42,593 nucleotides of DNA from Bacteroidales bacterium (lineage in GTDB: Bacteria > Bacteroidota > Bacteroidia > Bacteroidales > Bacteroidaceae). Within the stretch, counting starts at the first letter, position 1. Each line of letters begins with the position of its first letter. The DNA is taken from positions 1 through 42,593 of the forward strand of contig JAATGU010000089.1 in NCBI GenBank assembly GCA_015654535.1. Direction: 5' to 3'. Shown in pieces: positions 16,712 through 25,383 of this stretch. Position numbers and translations under genes: made by a program. The notes under the pieces were generated by a model. That model had not been told where the DNA came from. It made no database searches and saw only the letters and a program-made list of their open reading frames with translations.

Positions 16712-17455
16712 ATGAAAAAAATGAATTTGTATTTATTACTGTTGGTGTTAACCTTTATTCCTACACTTCAGTCTTGTGATTTAGATGATGATGATGGTTA
16801 CTCGCTGGATAACTATACGATTGCGATTGCCACAGTGAAGAAAGATGTGGGAAGTTCGGCTTATTTTGTTTTAGACAACGGAGTAACTTTTTGGCCGGCA
16901 GCATCTCTTGTTCCGTATCATGACTTGGAAGACGGAACCCGTATAATCGGTAATTTTTCTCTATTGAGTGATAAACAAAATGGCTTTGATCATTATGTCC
17001 GGCTGAATAATTATTCCACCGTACTTACAAAATCACCGATCAACCTTACTGAGGCTAATAAGGATAGTATTGGAGATGACAAAGTAAGAATCACCGACAT
17101 GTGGGTTAGTGGTAATTTTCTGAATGTGGAATTTAATATGAATATCCCTCGTAACACAAAACATCGAGTGAATCTTGTTAAGAATACCACTAAAGAATAT
17201 CCTAATGATGGATATATTCACCTTGAATATCGTTATAACGAAATGAATGATGTTACGAGTTATATTGCCCAAAGCATTGTTTCCTTTAAATTGGGTGATT
17301 GGGGGCCGTCAAACAAAGACTTAAAAGGATTGCAAATTAGAATTAATTCAGCGGTGAATGGTGAAAAGATTATTCCTATTGAGTATAATTCTGACTTGAC
17401 AAGGACCAAATCTTCAAAGGAAATAGAGAGTTATAACCAAGGAGAAATAAATTAG
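16712..17455 (+). CDS. NigD-like lipoprotein
   Basis: A 247-residue predicted lipoprotein. The signal peptide (MKKMNLYLLLLVLTF...) ends in the lipobox LQSC with Cys22, followed by an acidic DLDDDDG stretch, as in Bacteroidetes surface or periplasmic lipoproteins. The rest looks like the two-domain NigD-like family: an N-terminal OB-like region (YTIAIATVKKD...YFVLDNGVTFWPA) and a C-terminal beta-rich domain containing HRVNLVKN and YIHLEYRYN. Its function is unknown; NigD was named from a bacteriocin immunity cluster, but most homologues, like this one, have no bacteriocin nearby. It stands alone between lpxB and a terminator shared with cdsA. A GGAGAG precedes the ATG by about 9 bp, unusual for this phylum. 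Confidence 0.82.
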   Translation: MKKMNLYLLLLVLTFIPTLQSCDLDDDDGYSLDNYTIAIATVKKDVGSSAYFVLDNGVTFWPAASLVPYHDLEDGTRIIGNFSLLSDKQNGFDHYVRLNNYSTVLTKSPINLTEANKDSIGDDKVRITDMWVSGNFLNVEFNMNIPRNTKHRVNLVKNTTKEYPNDGYIHLEYRYNEMNDVTSYIAQSIVSFKLGDWGPSNKDLKGLQIRINSAVNGEKIIPIEYNSDLTRTKSSKEIESYNQGEIN

Positions 17456-17487
17456 TGAATAAACAAAAGGAATATTTTTATATTATC

Positions 17488-17530
17488 TAAACAAAAAAGG
17501 AAGCTGATTTAATCGCTTCCTTTTTGTTTA
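17488..17530. terminator. Bidirectional terminator between the NigD-like gene and cdsA
   Basis: Arms 17488-17504 and 17515-17530 pair over 16 bp with one bulged A around a 10-base loop. The GC-richer core GGAAGC/GCTTCC is followed by a T run in either direction, as expected for two convergent genes. Confidence 0.85.
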
Positions 17531-17544
17531 GTCAAATTCCAGTT

Positions 17545-18384
17545 TTAAAATAATGTAATCACATATAAATATATAACCGCGGCAGGTATGGCAATCAGCG
17601 CACTGTCAAATCTGTCTAGTATGCCACCATGACCAGGTAAAATATTCCCTGAGTCTTTAATTCCCATATGTCTTTTCATCAAAGATTCTACCAAGTCACC
17701 CCATGTTCCGAAGATGGTAACTGTTAGCCCAAGTCCTGCCCATGCAAGCGAAGACAAAAAAGGGAAAAAAGCTCCGAAGACAAAGCCTGCAGCCACTGAC
17801 AATAAACCACCTCCGATGGAACCTTCCCATGATTTCTTTGGAGAAATTCGTTCGAATAAACGATGCTTTCCCCATAGAGAGCCTACACAATAAGCTCCGG
17901 AGTCATTTAGCCAGATAAAAATAAATATGGATAATGGAAGAATATGATTGTAGGTTACACCTCCGGATTTATTTGTTTGGAATGCCAATACATTTATCAG
18001 AGCAAAAGGTAAAGCAACATAAAGCTGACTCAGCATAGAGTATGCCCAGTTGTTTACAGGATTTTCTTTTTTTAGATAAAGCTCACTTATAATGAGATAA
18101 ATTATTAAAAAAAGATAAGGAATGAATATCTGTGAACCTGTCAGCCCCATACAAAAACCTAAAAAAGAAAAGAATAAATACACACCTCCCAAGGTGTTGA
18201 TTAGTGTGTTTGTTTCTACTTTCTCATTTTGATTTGCCAGTTGGCTGAATTCATGTATTGCGAGTGCTGCTATCAAAGCAAACAGGATAGCAAAAGTCAG
18301 AGGGCTATATATAATACAGCACGCAAGTAATGCTACAAACAAAACCCCCGTGACTGTACGCTGAATAAAATTATTTTTAATCAT
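17545..18384 (-). CDS. cdsA: Phosphatidate cytidylyltransferase CdsA
   Basis: Makes CDP-diacylglycerol from phosphatidate and CTP, the branch point for bacterial phospholipids. The 279-residue protein has about seven to eight hydrophobic helices. The C-terminal signature is KRHMGIKDSGNILPGHGG followed by ILDRFDS, the CTP_transf_1 motif. It is the last gene of rsfS-ftsH-cdsA, 7 bp after ftsH. With cls at the start of the window it gives two steps of phospholipid synthesis here. Confidence 0.94.
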   Translation of the reverse strand: MIKNNFIQRTVTGVLFVALLACCIIYSPLTFAILFALIAALAIHEFSQLANQNEKVETNTLINTLGGVYLFFSFLGFCMGLTGSQIFIPYLFLIIYLIISELYLKKENPVNNWAYSMLSQLYVALPFALINVLAFQTNKSGGVTYNHILPLSIFIFIWLNDSGAYCVGSLWGKHRLFERISPKKSWEGSIGGGLLSVAAGFVFGAFFPFLSSLAWAGLGLTVTIFGTWGDLVESLMKRHMGIKDSGNILPGHGGILDRFDSALIAIPAAVIYLYVITLF

Positions 18385-18391
18385 GTCTCAC

Positions 18392-20431
18392 TTATTTCGT
18401 AGAATCGTCTGTTGTTGTTTCAGGAAGATCTACTTCTTTTTCAGAGGTGTTTGTCTTTGTCTCATTATCATCTTTTAACTCAGCATCTTTTTCAGCATTT
18501 TTTTTCTCCTTCTCAATTGTTTTGTCAAATGCCATAATCTCTTCCGAACGGGAAGCCCACAGACGTTTTCCAAAGATACGTTCTACGTCTTCAGCAAAGA
18601 TAACTTCTTTTTCTATCAATAAACTAGCCAAGGCATTGTGTTCCTTTTTATGTTCAGAAAGAATTGTTTTAGCTCGTTCATATTGACCGTTAATAAAGCG
18701 TTTTACTTCTTCATCAATGAGTTCTGAAGTTTTTTCACTGTATGGCTTATTGAAAGAATATTCATCATTATTATAATAACATAAGTTAGGCAATTTTTCG
18801 CTCATACCTAAATAAGCGATCATACCATATGCTTGTTTTGTTACTCGTTCCAAATCATTCATAGCTCCCGTGGAGATTCTTCCTACAAATAAATCTTCTG
18901 CAGCACGGCCACCTAATGTAGCACACATTTCGTCGAGCATTTCTTCTTTTGTAGTAATCTGTCTTTCTTCAGGTAAATACCAAGCAGCGCCTAAAGCCCG
19001 TCCTCGAGGAACAATTGTTACTTTAATTAATGGGTTGGCATGTTCCAATAGCCATGAAAGGCTTGCGTGTCCAGCTTCATGAAGTGCAATTGTTCTACGT
19101 TCTTCCACAGTCATAATCTTACTTTTCTTTTCCAAACCACCCACAATTCGATCTACAGCATCCAGAAAATCTTGCTTATCTACAAATTTCTTTCCATTAC
19201 GTGCTGCTATTAATGCGGCTTCATTGCAGACATTTGCAATATCAGCTCCCGAAAAACCTGGCGTTTGACGGGCAAGAAGATCCACATCTACAGAATCATC
19301 TATTTTTATAGGGCGTAAATGTACTCCGAAAACTTCTTTTCTTTCGTTTAAATCCGGTAAATCGACATGGATTTGACGGTCAAATCGTCCGGCACGAAGT
19401 AATGCTTTGTCCAGGATATCCGCACGGTTTGTAGCTGCTAAAATAATGATACCACTATTTGTTCCAAATCCATCCATCTCTGTGAGCAATTGGTTCAACG
19501 TGTTTTCGCGTTCATCATTTCCACCCATACTTGGGTTCTTTCCACGGGCACGACCCACTGCATCGATTTCATCTATAAAGATGATGCAAGGAGATTTTTC
19601 TTTGGCTTGTTTAAAAAGGTCTCTCACTCTGGAAGCACCGACACCGACGAACATTTCGACAAAATCCGAACCAGACAAAGAAAAGAAAGGTACGTTAGCC
19701 TCACCTGCTACAGCTTTTGCCAGCAACGTTTTACCTGTTCCCGGAGGGCCAACAAGTAATGCTCCTTTTGGTATTTTTCCTCCCAGATCAGTATATTTCT
19801 GAGGCTGCCTAAGAAATTCTACAATTTCTTCCACTTCCTGTTTTGCTTCCGCTAGTCCGGCAACATCTTTAAAGGTAATTTTCATTGTTCCTCCTTTTTC
19901 AAAGAGTTGCGCTTTTGATTTACCTACGCTGAATACGCTGGAACCACCTCCACCTCCGCTACCCATTTTACGCATAAAGAAGAACCACACACCAATAAGA
20001 AGGGCAAATGGTAAAACCTGCCACAAAAAAGCACTGATATAGTCTTTCTTCTCTTCATATTGTTCGGTTCCCTGAAAACGAGCTTCGTCGCGTTCTTTTT
20101 CCAAGAAGCGACTTAATGATTCATTCGAAGGGACTCTAGTGGTAACCATAGGTGTCTTGCCAACTTTTGTCGCATCCTGTTTGAATACCTCTTTAATGTT
20201 CGCAGGTTTTACATACAATTCCACCGTATTATCGTTGTAAGCTACTACTTTACTGGCGTAGCCGTTACGAACATACTGCTGAAATTCATTATAACTTATT
20301 TGTTTTGTCGTAGATCCTCCCTCGCTCGATAGATAGAGTCCGATGAGCATCATGGCAATAATGGCATACATCCAGTTAAGACTGAATTTAGGCACATTCA
20401 TTTTATTATTCGGTTTTTTTTTATTATCCAT
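18392..20431 (-). CDS. ftsH: ATP-dependent zinc metalloprotease FtsH
   Basis: Membrane-anchored AAA protease that degrades misassembled membrane proteins and short-lived regulators. The 679-residue protein has a TM helix near 21-35, a periplasmic FtsH_ext domain (about 40-125), and a second TM helix (about 134-152). A Gly-rich linker precedes the AAA module, which has Walker A GPPGTGKT (228-235) and Walker B IIFIDEID (283-290). The M41 zinc site is HEAGH (451-455). The acidic tail beyond about 640 is typical of Bacteroidetes FtsH. It lies 12 bp downstream of rsfS and 7 bp upstream of cdsA. Confidence 0.96.
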   Translation of the reverse strand: MDNKKKPNNKMNVPKFSLNWMYAIIAMMLIGLYLSSEGGSTTKQISYNEFQQYVRNGYASKVVAYNDNTVELYVKPANIKEVFKQDATKVGKTPMVTTRVPSNESLSRFLEKERDEARFQGTEQYEEKKDYISAFLWQVLPFALLIGVWFFFMRKMGSGGGGGSSVFSVGKSKAQLFEKGGTMKITFKDVAGLAEAKQEVEEIVEFLRQPQKYTDLGGKIPKGALLVGPPGTGKTLLAKAVAGEANVPFFSLSGSDFVEMFVGVGASRVRDLFKQAKEKSPCIIFIDEIDAVGRARGKNPSMGGNDERENTLNQLLTEMDGFGTNSGIIILAATNRADILDKALLRAGRFDRQIHVDLPDLNERKEVFGVHLRPIKIDDSVDVDLLARQTPGFSGADIANVCNEAALIAARNGKKFVDKQDFLDAVDRIVGGLEKKSKIMTVEERRTIALHEAGHASLSWLLEHANPLIKVTIVPRGRALGAAWYLPEERQITTKEEMLDEMCATLGGRAAEDLFVGRISTGAMNDLERVTKQAYGMIAYLGMSEKLPNLCYYNNDEYSFNKPYSEKTSELIDEEVKRFINGQYERAKTILSEHKKEHNALASLLIEKEVIFAEDVERIFGKRLWASRSEEIMAFDKTIEKEKKNAEKDAELKDDNETKTNTSEKEVDLPETTTDDSTK

Positions 20432-20443
20432 TTATGTTCTCTA

Positions 20444-20803
20444 TTAATCAAGATCAGGTATAGTTGTTAACTTTGCATCTGCCCAAAGGTGTTCGAGATC
20501 ATAATGTACTCTCGTTTCAGGCAAAAAAATATGCACTAAAACATCAGAGTAATCCATTGCAACCCATTCAGCGTTATTCAGTCCTTCGGTGTCTGTAGGT
20601 TTCTCTCCTGTCCTTTTTCTTACGAACTCCTTTATTTCCTCTGTGATGGCACTTACATGACTTGTTGAATTGCCTTGGCAAATAACGAAGTATTTGCAGA
20701 TGGTGTCACCAATTCCACTTAGATCTGCTACAATAATTTTATATCCTTTTTTCTCTTGAATTCCTTCTACTATTTCCTTTACTAATTCTTTTGTTTCGCT
20801 CAT
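20444..20803 (-). CDS. rsfS: Ribosomal silencing factor RsfS
   Basis: Binds ribosomal protein uL14 on the large subunit and blocks subunit joining when nutrients are scarce. The 119-residue protein matches the RsfS/Iojap fold: KKGYKIIVADLSGIGD near the N-terminus, then CKYFVICQGNSTSHVSAI, and the conserved WVAMDYSDVLVHIFLPETRVHYDLEHLWADA at the C-terminus (given in two parts: WVAMDYSDVLVHIF, then LPETRVHYDLEHLW). It is the first gene of rsfS-ftsH-cdsA with a -7 box at 20870-20863. Confidence 0.94.
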   Translation of the reverse strand: MSETKELVKEIVEGIQEKKGYKIIVADLSGIGDTICKYFVICQGNSTSHVSAITEEIKEFVRKRTGEKPTDTEGLNNAEWVAMDYSDVLVHIFLPETRVHYDLEHLWADAKLTTIPDLD

Positions 20804-20862
20804 TTAATTTCTTAGATAGATTTAAAAATCTGTTTTTAGTTCATCTGTAAAACAATAATTTA

Positions 20863-20870
20863 CAAATATA
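20863..20870 (-). promoter_or_regulatory. Putative promoter of rsfS-ftsH-cdsA
   Basis: On the minus strand TATATTTG matches TAnnTTTG, 60 bp before the rsfS ATG. TTCG at 20893-20890, 19 bp upstream, is a 3-of-4 -33 match. Confidence 0.55.
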
Positions 20871-21018
20871 CGCCGATTTCTTGTATCAGCGAAAGTAAAA
20901 GAGAAAATCTCTTAGATTTTTTTGTATTTTTTAGAAAACTTAGATACTCCCTTTACTTCTTACTGAAAAATTAAACAAAAAAAGTAGGTAAAGAGTTTCT
21001 CCTTTTTTAAATAATTCC

Positions 21019-21026
21019 TATCTTTG
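21019..21026 (+). promoter_or_regulatory. Putative tRNA-Gln promoter
   Basis: TATCTTTG is a perfect TAnnTTTG -7 box ending 16 bp before the tRNA. TTTC at 20996-20999 lies exactly 19 bp upstream as a 3-of-4 -33 match. Confidence 0.7.
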
Positions 21027-21042
21027 CACCGTATTTAAGAAT

Positions 21043-21113
21043 TGGGCTATGGTGTAATGGTAACACTTCAGTTTCTGGATCTGAGTTTTAAGGTTCGAAT
21101 CCTTATAGCCCAA
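21043..21113 (+). tRNA. tRNA-Gln (anticodon CTG)
   Basis: The acceptor stem pairs TGGGCTA (21043-21049) with TAGCCCA (21106-21112), with discriminator A at 21113. The T arm is TAAGG-TTCGAAT-CCTTA. The anticodon loop TTCTGGA puts CTG at 21075-21077, which reads CAG (Gln). The anticodon stem pairs four of five positions, with T-T at the pair next to the loop. CCA is not encoded (ACA follows the stem). A strong terminator follows at 21124. Confidence 0.93.
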
Positions 21114-21123
21114 CAAAAAGAAG

Positions 21124-21163
21124 TGCGGGAATAATTAATTGATTGTTCCCGCATTCTTTTTTT
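21124..21163 (+). terminator. Terminator of tRNA-Gln
   Basis: TGCGGGAA (21124-21131) pairs with TTCCCGCA (21146-21153) around a 14-base loop. A T-rich run (21154-21163) follows. Confidence 0.88.
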
Positions 21164-21238
21164 AATTATATCGGACTGCCATGAATCTTAATGATTCTGT
21201 AATATGACAACTTCAATGTAGAAAAAGTGCGAATCAAT

Positions 21239-21337
21239 CATCTCTCACATCTCACTAATTGATTTAAATAACTGATTGGCAATAAAATAAAAATGAGAGA
21301 TGTTGATTCATCTCTCATTTTTATTTTTCATCTCTCA
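21239..21337. repeat. Cluster of CATCTCTCA / TGAGAGATG repeats with a 19-bp hairpin
   Basis: The 9-mer CATCTCTCA occurs at 21239-21247, 21309-21317 and 21329-21337, and its complement TGAGAGATG at 21294-21302. Within the cluster, 21284-21302 and 21309-21327 form a perfect 19-bp inverted repeat around a TTGATT loop. On the minus strand the hairpin lies just beyond the DUF349 stop codon and could end that transcript. The other copies are unexplained. Confidence 0.8.
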
Positions 21338-21394
21338 TAGCCATTTAAAAGACGGCTGTTTTTATTATAAAAATTAGAGAATTGATAATCAGTT

Positions 21395-23251
21395 TTATTG
21401 CTTTGCTGATTCATCAATCACTTTAATTTTTTCCAATACAAGCTCAAGATCAGCTCTCAACTTTTCTACTTTCCTGTTTAGTTCTGTGACTAAGCTATTT
21501 CCTTTTTTGGATGATGAAGTAAGAAATCCCAGATTATTTTCATATGTTTTCAATTCGTTTTTCATTGAATCATAGGAACGAACCAATTTTTCACGTTCAC
21601 GATAAAGTGTTTGTGCACCGCCTTTGTCACCTTGCCCAGCCACATTATTGATATTTGATCTGAAATTATTCAGTTTTCTGCTCGTAGCACTTACATTTAG
21701 ACGGTCAAAATGTTTATCCACCCATTCATGGAACTGCTTATAAAGTTTGTCTTTCTCTTTAAAAGGTACATGACCAATGCTGTTCCATTCCTTAATAATC
21801 TCACGAATCAAGTTACTTGCTTCATTAGCTTCCAAGTTTTCGTCCAAAGTAGCCAGTTTTTCTATGAGATCTTTTTTCTTCTGCATGTTCTCCACTTCTA
21901 CAGAACGTTGAGAAGAAGTTGCTTTGTTTTTTTGTTCAAAGAAGAAATCGCAAGCTTCAATGAAGCGTTTCCAAATAGCATCAGAATGTTTTTTGGATAC
22001 GGGGCCAATTGTTTTCCATTCTTTCTGTATTTTCGTTAGAAGTTCTGAAGTTTCTTTCCAGTCTGTACTTTCTTTCAGTGCTTCCGCTTGTTCACATAAT
22101 GCTTTTTTCTTTTCCAGATTTTCGTTCATTCCTTCTTTAATCTTCTTAAAGAATTCTCCCTTTCTTTTGAAAAACTCATCACATGCGGCACGGAATCGCT
22201 CAAATATCTTAACGTTCATCTTTTGTGGGGCAAAACCGATTGTTTTCCATTTATTCTGGAGGGCAATGATTTCTTGCGTTTTGTTTTCCCAGGCAGTAAA
22301 GGAGGTTAAGCTTTCGTATTCTATCGCTTCCGCTATTTCACAAATAACTGTTTTCTCATCTAGATTTTTTTGTTCCCCCTCTTTCAACTCTTCAAAATGT
22401 TGTTGATGGCGGCGGTTTACGTCAGTAGAAGCTGCTTTGAAGCGGTTCCATATTTCGTCGCGAAGTTCTTTATTAACGGGACCTGTATCTCTGAACTCCT
22501 GGTGTAATTTCTGTAATTGGTGAAAAGCGGAAACAACGTCCGGTTCATCTGCTAACTTTTCGGCAGCCACGCAGAGCCTTGTTTTTATTTCCAGATTTTT
22601 TTTAAAATCGTAATCCCGAAATTCATTGTTTATTTTAATGATATCATAGAACTTTTCCACATAAATCTGATAGCTCTTCCAGAGTTCATTTACCTTAGCC
22701 TGTGGAACGAGCCTTATTTCATTCCATTCTTGCTGAAGTTTTTTGAAATCATTATAAGCTTTATTGACATCTTCAGGATAGTTAACCAGTTCTTTAAGCT
22801 TTTCAATGATACCTAATTTTATTTGAAGGTTCTCTTCTTTTTGTTTTTCCTGTTCAGCGGTAATTACATTCCTTTTCTCTTTAATGGTAGCCATTACAGA
22901 TTTGAATTCAGCTTCAGTTGTATCCACCTCCGGAACAAATGCTTCTTCTTCTCCTCCTTCTTCAAGGAATTTTTTCTTTGCGGCTTCTTGTTGTGCTTTG
23001 TGAAGTTTATAGAATGATTGCTTAAGAGAGTCCAGTTCTTGTTTTTCTGCATTTTTAGCATCAACAGCAAGTTCTTTTAGTCTGATAAGTACATCTTCTT
23101 TAGACTGTAAAGCGGCTACAGCTGGTAAGTTTACTTCTTTAATTTCCACAGGAGTTTCTTCAGTCTTAACCTCCGAAACCTCGGGAACATTCTTGTCTTC
23201 TTCTAATTTTCCTTCTTCTAAAGGTAGATTAGTGTCCTGAGTGTCCATCAT
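21395..23251 (-). CDS. DUF349 domain-containing coiled-coil protein
   Basis: A 618-residue, very charged, mostly helical cytoplasmic protein of unknown biochemical function. After an acidic N-terminus (about 1-60, rich in Glu) come five DUF349 repeats. They are recognisable by an aromatic residue and following segment (WNEIRLVP at 176, FRDTGPVN at 253, WKTIGFAP at 335, WKTIGPVS at 412, WNSIGHVP at 489), spaced about 77-82 residues apart. The C-terminus (about 540-618) is a long coiled coil. It has no membrane segment or signal peptide. The gene stands alone, separated from rsmA upstream by 246 bp and followed by the CATCTCTCA hairpin. Members of the family are widespread in Bacteroidetes. Confidence 0.88.
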   Translation of the reverse strand: MMDTQDTNLPLEEGKLEEDKNVPEVSEVKTEETPVEIKEVNLPAVAALQSKEDVLIRLKELAVDAKNAEKQELDSLKQSFYKLHKAQQEAAKKKFLEEGGEEEAFVPEVDTTEAEFKSVMATIKEKRNVITAEQEKQKEENLQIKLGIIEKLKELVNYPEDVNKAYNDFKKLQQEWNEIRLVPQAKVNELWKSYQIYVEKFYDIIKINNEFRDYDFKKNLEIKTRLCVAAEKLADEPDVVSAFHQLQKLHQEFRDTGPVNKELRDEIWNRFKAASTDVNRRHQQHFEELKEGEQKNLDEKTVICEIAEAIEYESLTSFTAWENKTQEIIALQNKWKTIGFAPQKMNVKIFERFRAACDEFFKRKGEFFKKIKEGMNENLEKKKALCEQAEALKESTDWKETSELLTKIQKEWKTIGPVSKKHSDAIWKRFIEACDFFFEQKNKATSSQRSVEVENMQKKKDLIEKLATLDENLEANEASNLIREIIKEWNSIGHVPFKEKDKLYKQFHEWVDKHFDRLNVSATSRKLNNFRSNINNVAGQGDKGGAQTLYREREKLVRSYDSMKNELKTYENNLGFLTSSSKKGNSLVTELNRKVEKLRADLELVLEKIKVIDESAKQ

Positions 23252-23431
23252 TTTATTTAATCGTTTTAAGAGTATAGGATTTAGTCCTTCTATTACATTA
23301 GCTTACAAATTAAGAAAATAAATTCTTCACATTCTAATGTTTTGGCATATTTTTTCTTACTACTCCCTTTATTTGTTAATATTTAGATTGAATTTACAGC
23401 AGAATGAATAAGAATCTTCATGTAAAGTACC

Positions 23432-23447
23432 AGAGATGCATCTCTCA
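23432..23447. repeat. Palindrome AGAGATGCATCTCT with one more CATCTCTCA copy
   Basis: A perfect 14-bp palindrome at 23432-23445 contains the same CATCTCTCA word (23439-23447) that clusters at the other end of the DUF349 gene. It lies in the gap between rsmA and the DUF349 gene, which otherwise shows nothing clear. Confidence 0.7.
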
Positions 23448-23497
23448 TTATTCTTTTAAATTCAAATTTCTTTTTATTCAATTGTATTTTCCTGTTG

Positions 23498-24280
23498 TTA
23501 CGCCAATGCTTTTTCCACGTTATTGGTCAAATTAATAAATTCGGCCACAGATAACTGTTCAGGACGTCTGTTAAATAATGCATCTTCGCAGAGGGGGCAA
23601 TCCTTGCCTAATATTGGTTTAATGGAATTTCTTAAAGTTTTTCTCCGCTGATTGAAAGTAGTTTTCACTACTTGCTTGAAAAGTTTCTCGTTACAACCCA
23701 GTTCTTGTGTGTCATTACGAGTCATTCTTATTACGGCACTTTTTACTTTGGGAGGTGGATTGAATACTGTTTCACTAACCGTGAAGAGATATTCCACATG
23801 ATACCATGCCTGAATAAGCACACTCATGATGCCGTAGGTTTTATTTCCCGGACCAGAGGCGATACGTTCGGCAACTTCTTTTTGAATCATACCGGTGCAG
23901 CAGGGAATAAGATTTTTGTTCTCCAGCATTTTGAAGAAAATCTGACTTGAGATGTTATATGGATAGTTACCGGTCAAAGCAAACTGAGCTCCGTCGAATA
24001 CTCTGTCGAGATTCATCTTTAGAAAATCATCTTCAATAATTTGGTCTTCTAGTGAAGGAAAAGCCTCTCGAAGATAAGCCACAGATTCAAAATCCACTTC
24101 CACAACCTTGACTAATCGTTGCTTTTTCACTAGGAATTGAGTGAGTACTCCCATTCCCGGACCTACTTCTAATATAGGAAGTTCAGGTACAACATCAACG
24201 GTGTCGGCTATGTATTGGGCTATCTTTAAATCTTTCAGAAAATGTTGCCCGAGAAATTTTTTGGGTTTTACTGCTCTCAT
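23498..24280 (-). CDS. rsmA: 16S rRNA (adenine(1518)/(1519)-N(6))-dimethyltransferase RsmA (KsgA)
   Basis: Dimethylates A1518 and A1519 in helix 45 of 16S rRNA late in small-subunit assembly. The 260-residue protein has N-terminal PKKFLGQHFL, SAM motif EVGPGMGVLTQFL, acidic end of strand 2 VVEVDFES, and the catalytic motif IV NYPYNISS (canonical NLPYNI/NxPY). The C-terminal substrate domain has FNQRRKTLRNSIKP. Its length is normal. The promoter overlaps that of the divergent flippase-like gene. Confidence 0.95.
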   Translation of the reverse strand: MRAVKPKKFLGQHFLKDLKIAQYIADTVDVVPELPILEVGPGMGVLTQFLVKKQRLVKVVEVDFESVAYLREAFPSLEDQIIEDDFLKMNLDRVFDGAQFALTGNYPYNISSQIFFKMLENKNLIPCCTGMIQKEVAERIASGPGNKTYGIMSVLIQAWYHVEYLFTVSETVFNPPPKVKSAVIRMTRNDTQELGCNEKLFKQVVKTTFNQRRKTLRNSIKPILGKDCPLCEDALFNRRPEQLSVAEFINLTNNVEKALA

Positions 24281-24327
24281 CCTGTTAAATTAAATGTTTA
24301 TTTCTTCGCTCTTTCCAGATAACATAT

Positions 24328-24335
24328 TATCTTTG
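24328..24335 (+). promoter_or_regulatory. Putative promoter of the flippase-like gene and pepD
   Basis: TATCTTTG matches TAnnTTTG. TTCG at 24305-24308 is 19 bp upstream (3-of-4 -33). The predicted start of transcription is near 24342. Confidence 0.6.
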
Positions 24336-24342
24336 CGACTTG

Positions 24343-24350
24343 CAAAGGTA
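24343..24350 (-). promoter_or_regulatory. Putative -7 box for rsmA
   Basis: On the minus strand TACCTTTG matches TAnnTTTG, 62 bp before the rsmA ATG and only 7 bp from the opposing promoter at 24328-24335. Confidence 0.5.
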
Positions 24351-24378
24351 TTAATAATAATTCATTTTATTTATAATT

Positions 24379-25383
24379 TTGGGAACTGCTCTGTTTAAAA
24401 AGATAATTAAGAAGACACTTCAAGTGATTTTACCACTTGTTTTAGGTGGTTTTATATTAATGTGGGTCTATAAGGACTTTGACTTTACGAAAGCCGAGCA
24501 AGTCCTTTTTCATGAGATGAATTATTGGTGGATGTTAATTTCCTTAGTTTTCGGTGTCTTTAGTCACATCTTTCGCGGATGGAGGTGGAAGCAAACGCTG
24601 GAACCGCTGGATGCTCACCCCAAAAGTAGTAATTGTGTAAACGCGATCTTTATATCTTATGCCGCCAATTTGGTATTGCCCCGTGTGGGAGAAGTATCCC
24701 GATGTAGTATTCTCTCTAAATACGATGGGGTCTCTTTTTCCAAATCCCTGGGGACAGTAGTCACCGAACGAATGATTGACTCCATAATGGTTTTGGGTAT
24801 CACGGGTACTACCTTACTTCTTCAACTTGGCATCTTTAAACGTTTTTTTGCTCAGACAGGAACAAATTTAGATTCTATTGGGAGCATATTTACTTCTCCT
24901 GAATTCTATATAATAATAGTATGTATCGTCGGTGTCTTTATATTGCTTTACTATCTGATGCGGGCACTTTCTTTTTTTGAGAAAGTAAAGGGAATTGTAC
25001 TAAATGTTTGGGAAGGAATTATTTCACTGAAGCACGTAAAGAATATACCTCTTTTTATTTTATATACACTTCTTATCTGGTTCAGTTATTTTATGCAATT
25101 CTATCTCACTTTCTTCTGTTTCGACTTTTCTTCGAACTTAAGTCTGATAGCCGGGTTGGTTTTGTTTGCAGCGGGAAGTGTGGCAGTAGTGGTTCCTACA
25201 CCAAACGGGGCAGGGCCTTGGCACTTTGCTGTTATTTCGATGATGGTGCTTTATGGGGTGAATGTTACAGATGCAGGAATATTTGCTTTAATAGTGCACG
25301 GAATACAAACCTTTTTAGTAATTTTGTTGGGTATATATGGATTAGCGGTTCTGCCGTTCACAAATAAAAAACAAAGCGTATGA
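24379..25383 (+). CDS. Flippase-like / lysylphosphatidylglycerol synthase TM region family membrane protein
   Basis: A 334-residue integral membrane protein with about eight hydrophobic segments, starting at IILPLVLGGFILMWVY-like residues near 13-28. It carries the family motif AANLVLPRVGEVSRC (about 91-105) and a C-terminal VVPTPNGAGPWHF followed by GIFALIVHGIQTF. This is the UPF0104/LPG_synthase_TM family, the membrane half of MprF-like lipid flippases, here without a lysyltransferase domain, so the lipid it moves is unknown. The start is uncertain: the frame has no ATG before the first TM helix; TTG at 24379 or CTG at 24391 are the candidates. Its stop overlaps the pepD start (ATGA), so the pair is translationally coupled. 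Confidence 0.85.
   Translation: MGTALFKKIIKKTLQVILPLVLGGFILMWVYKDFDFTKAEQVLFHEMNYWWMLISLVFGVFSHIFRGWRWKQTLEPLDAHPKSSNCVNAIFISYAANLVLPRVGEVSRCSILSKYDGVSFSKSLGTVVTERMIDSIMVLGITGTTLLLQLGIFKRFFAQTGTNLDSIGSIFTSPEFYIIIVCIVGVFILLYYLMRALSFFEKVKGIVLNVWEGIISLKHVKNIPLFILYTLLIWFSYFMQFYLTFFCFDFSSNLSLIAGLVLFAAGSVAVVVPTPNGAGPWHFAVISMMVLYGVNVTDAGIFALIVHGIQTFLVILLGIYGLAVLPFTNKKQSV

Noticed and set aside
16712..17455. Bacteriocin immunity cluster suggested by the NigD-like name
   Set aside because: No bacteriocin, transporter or small peptide gene lies nearby; NigD-like proteins are common alone in Bacteroides.
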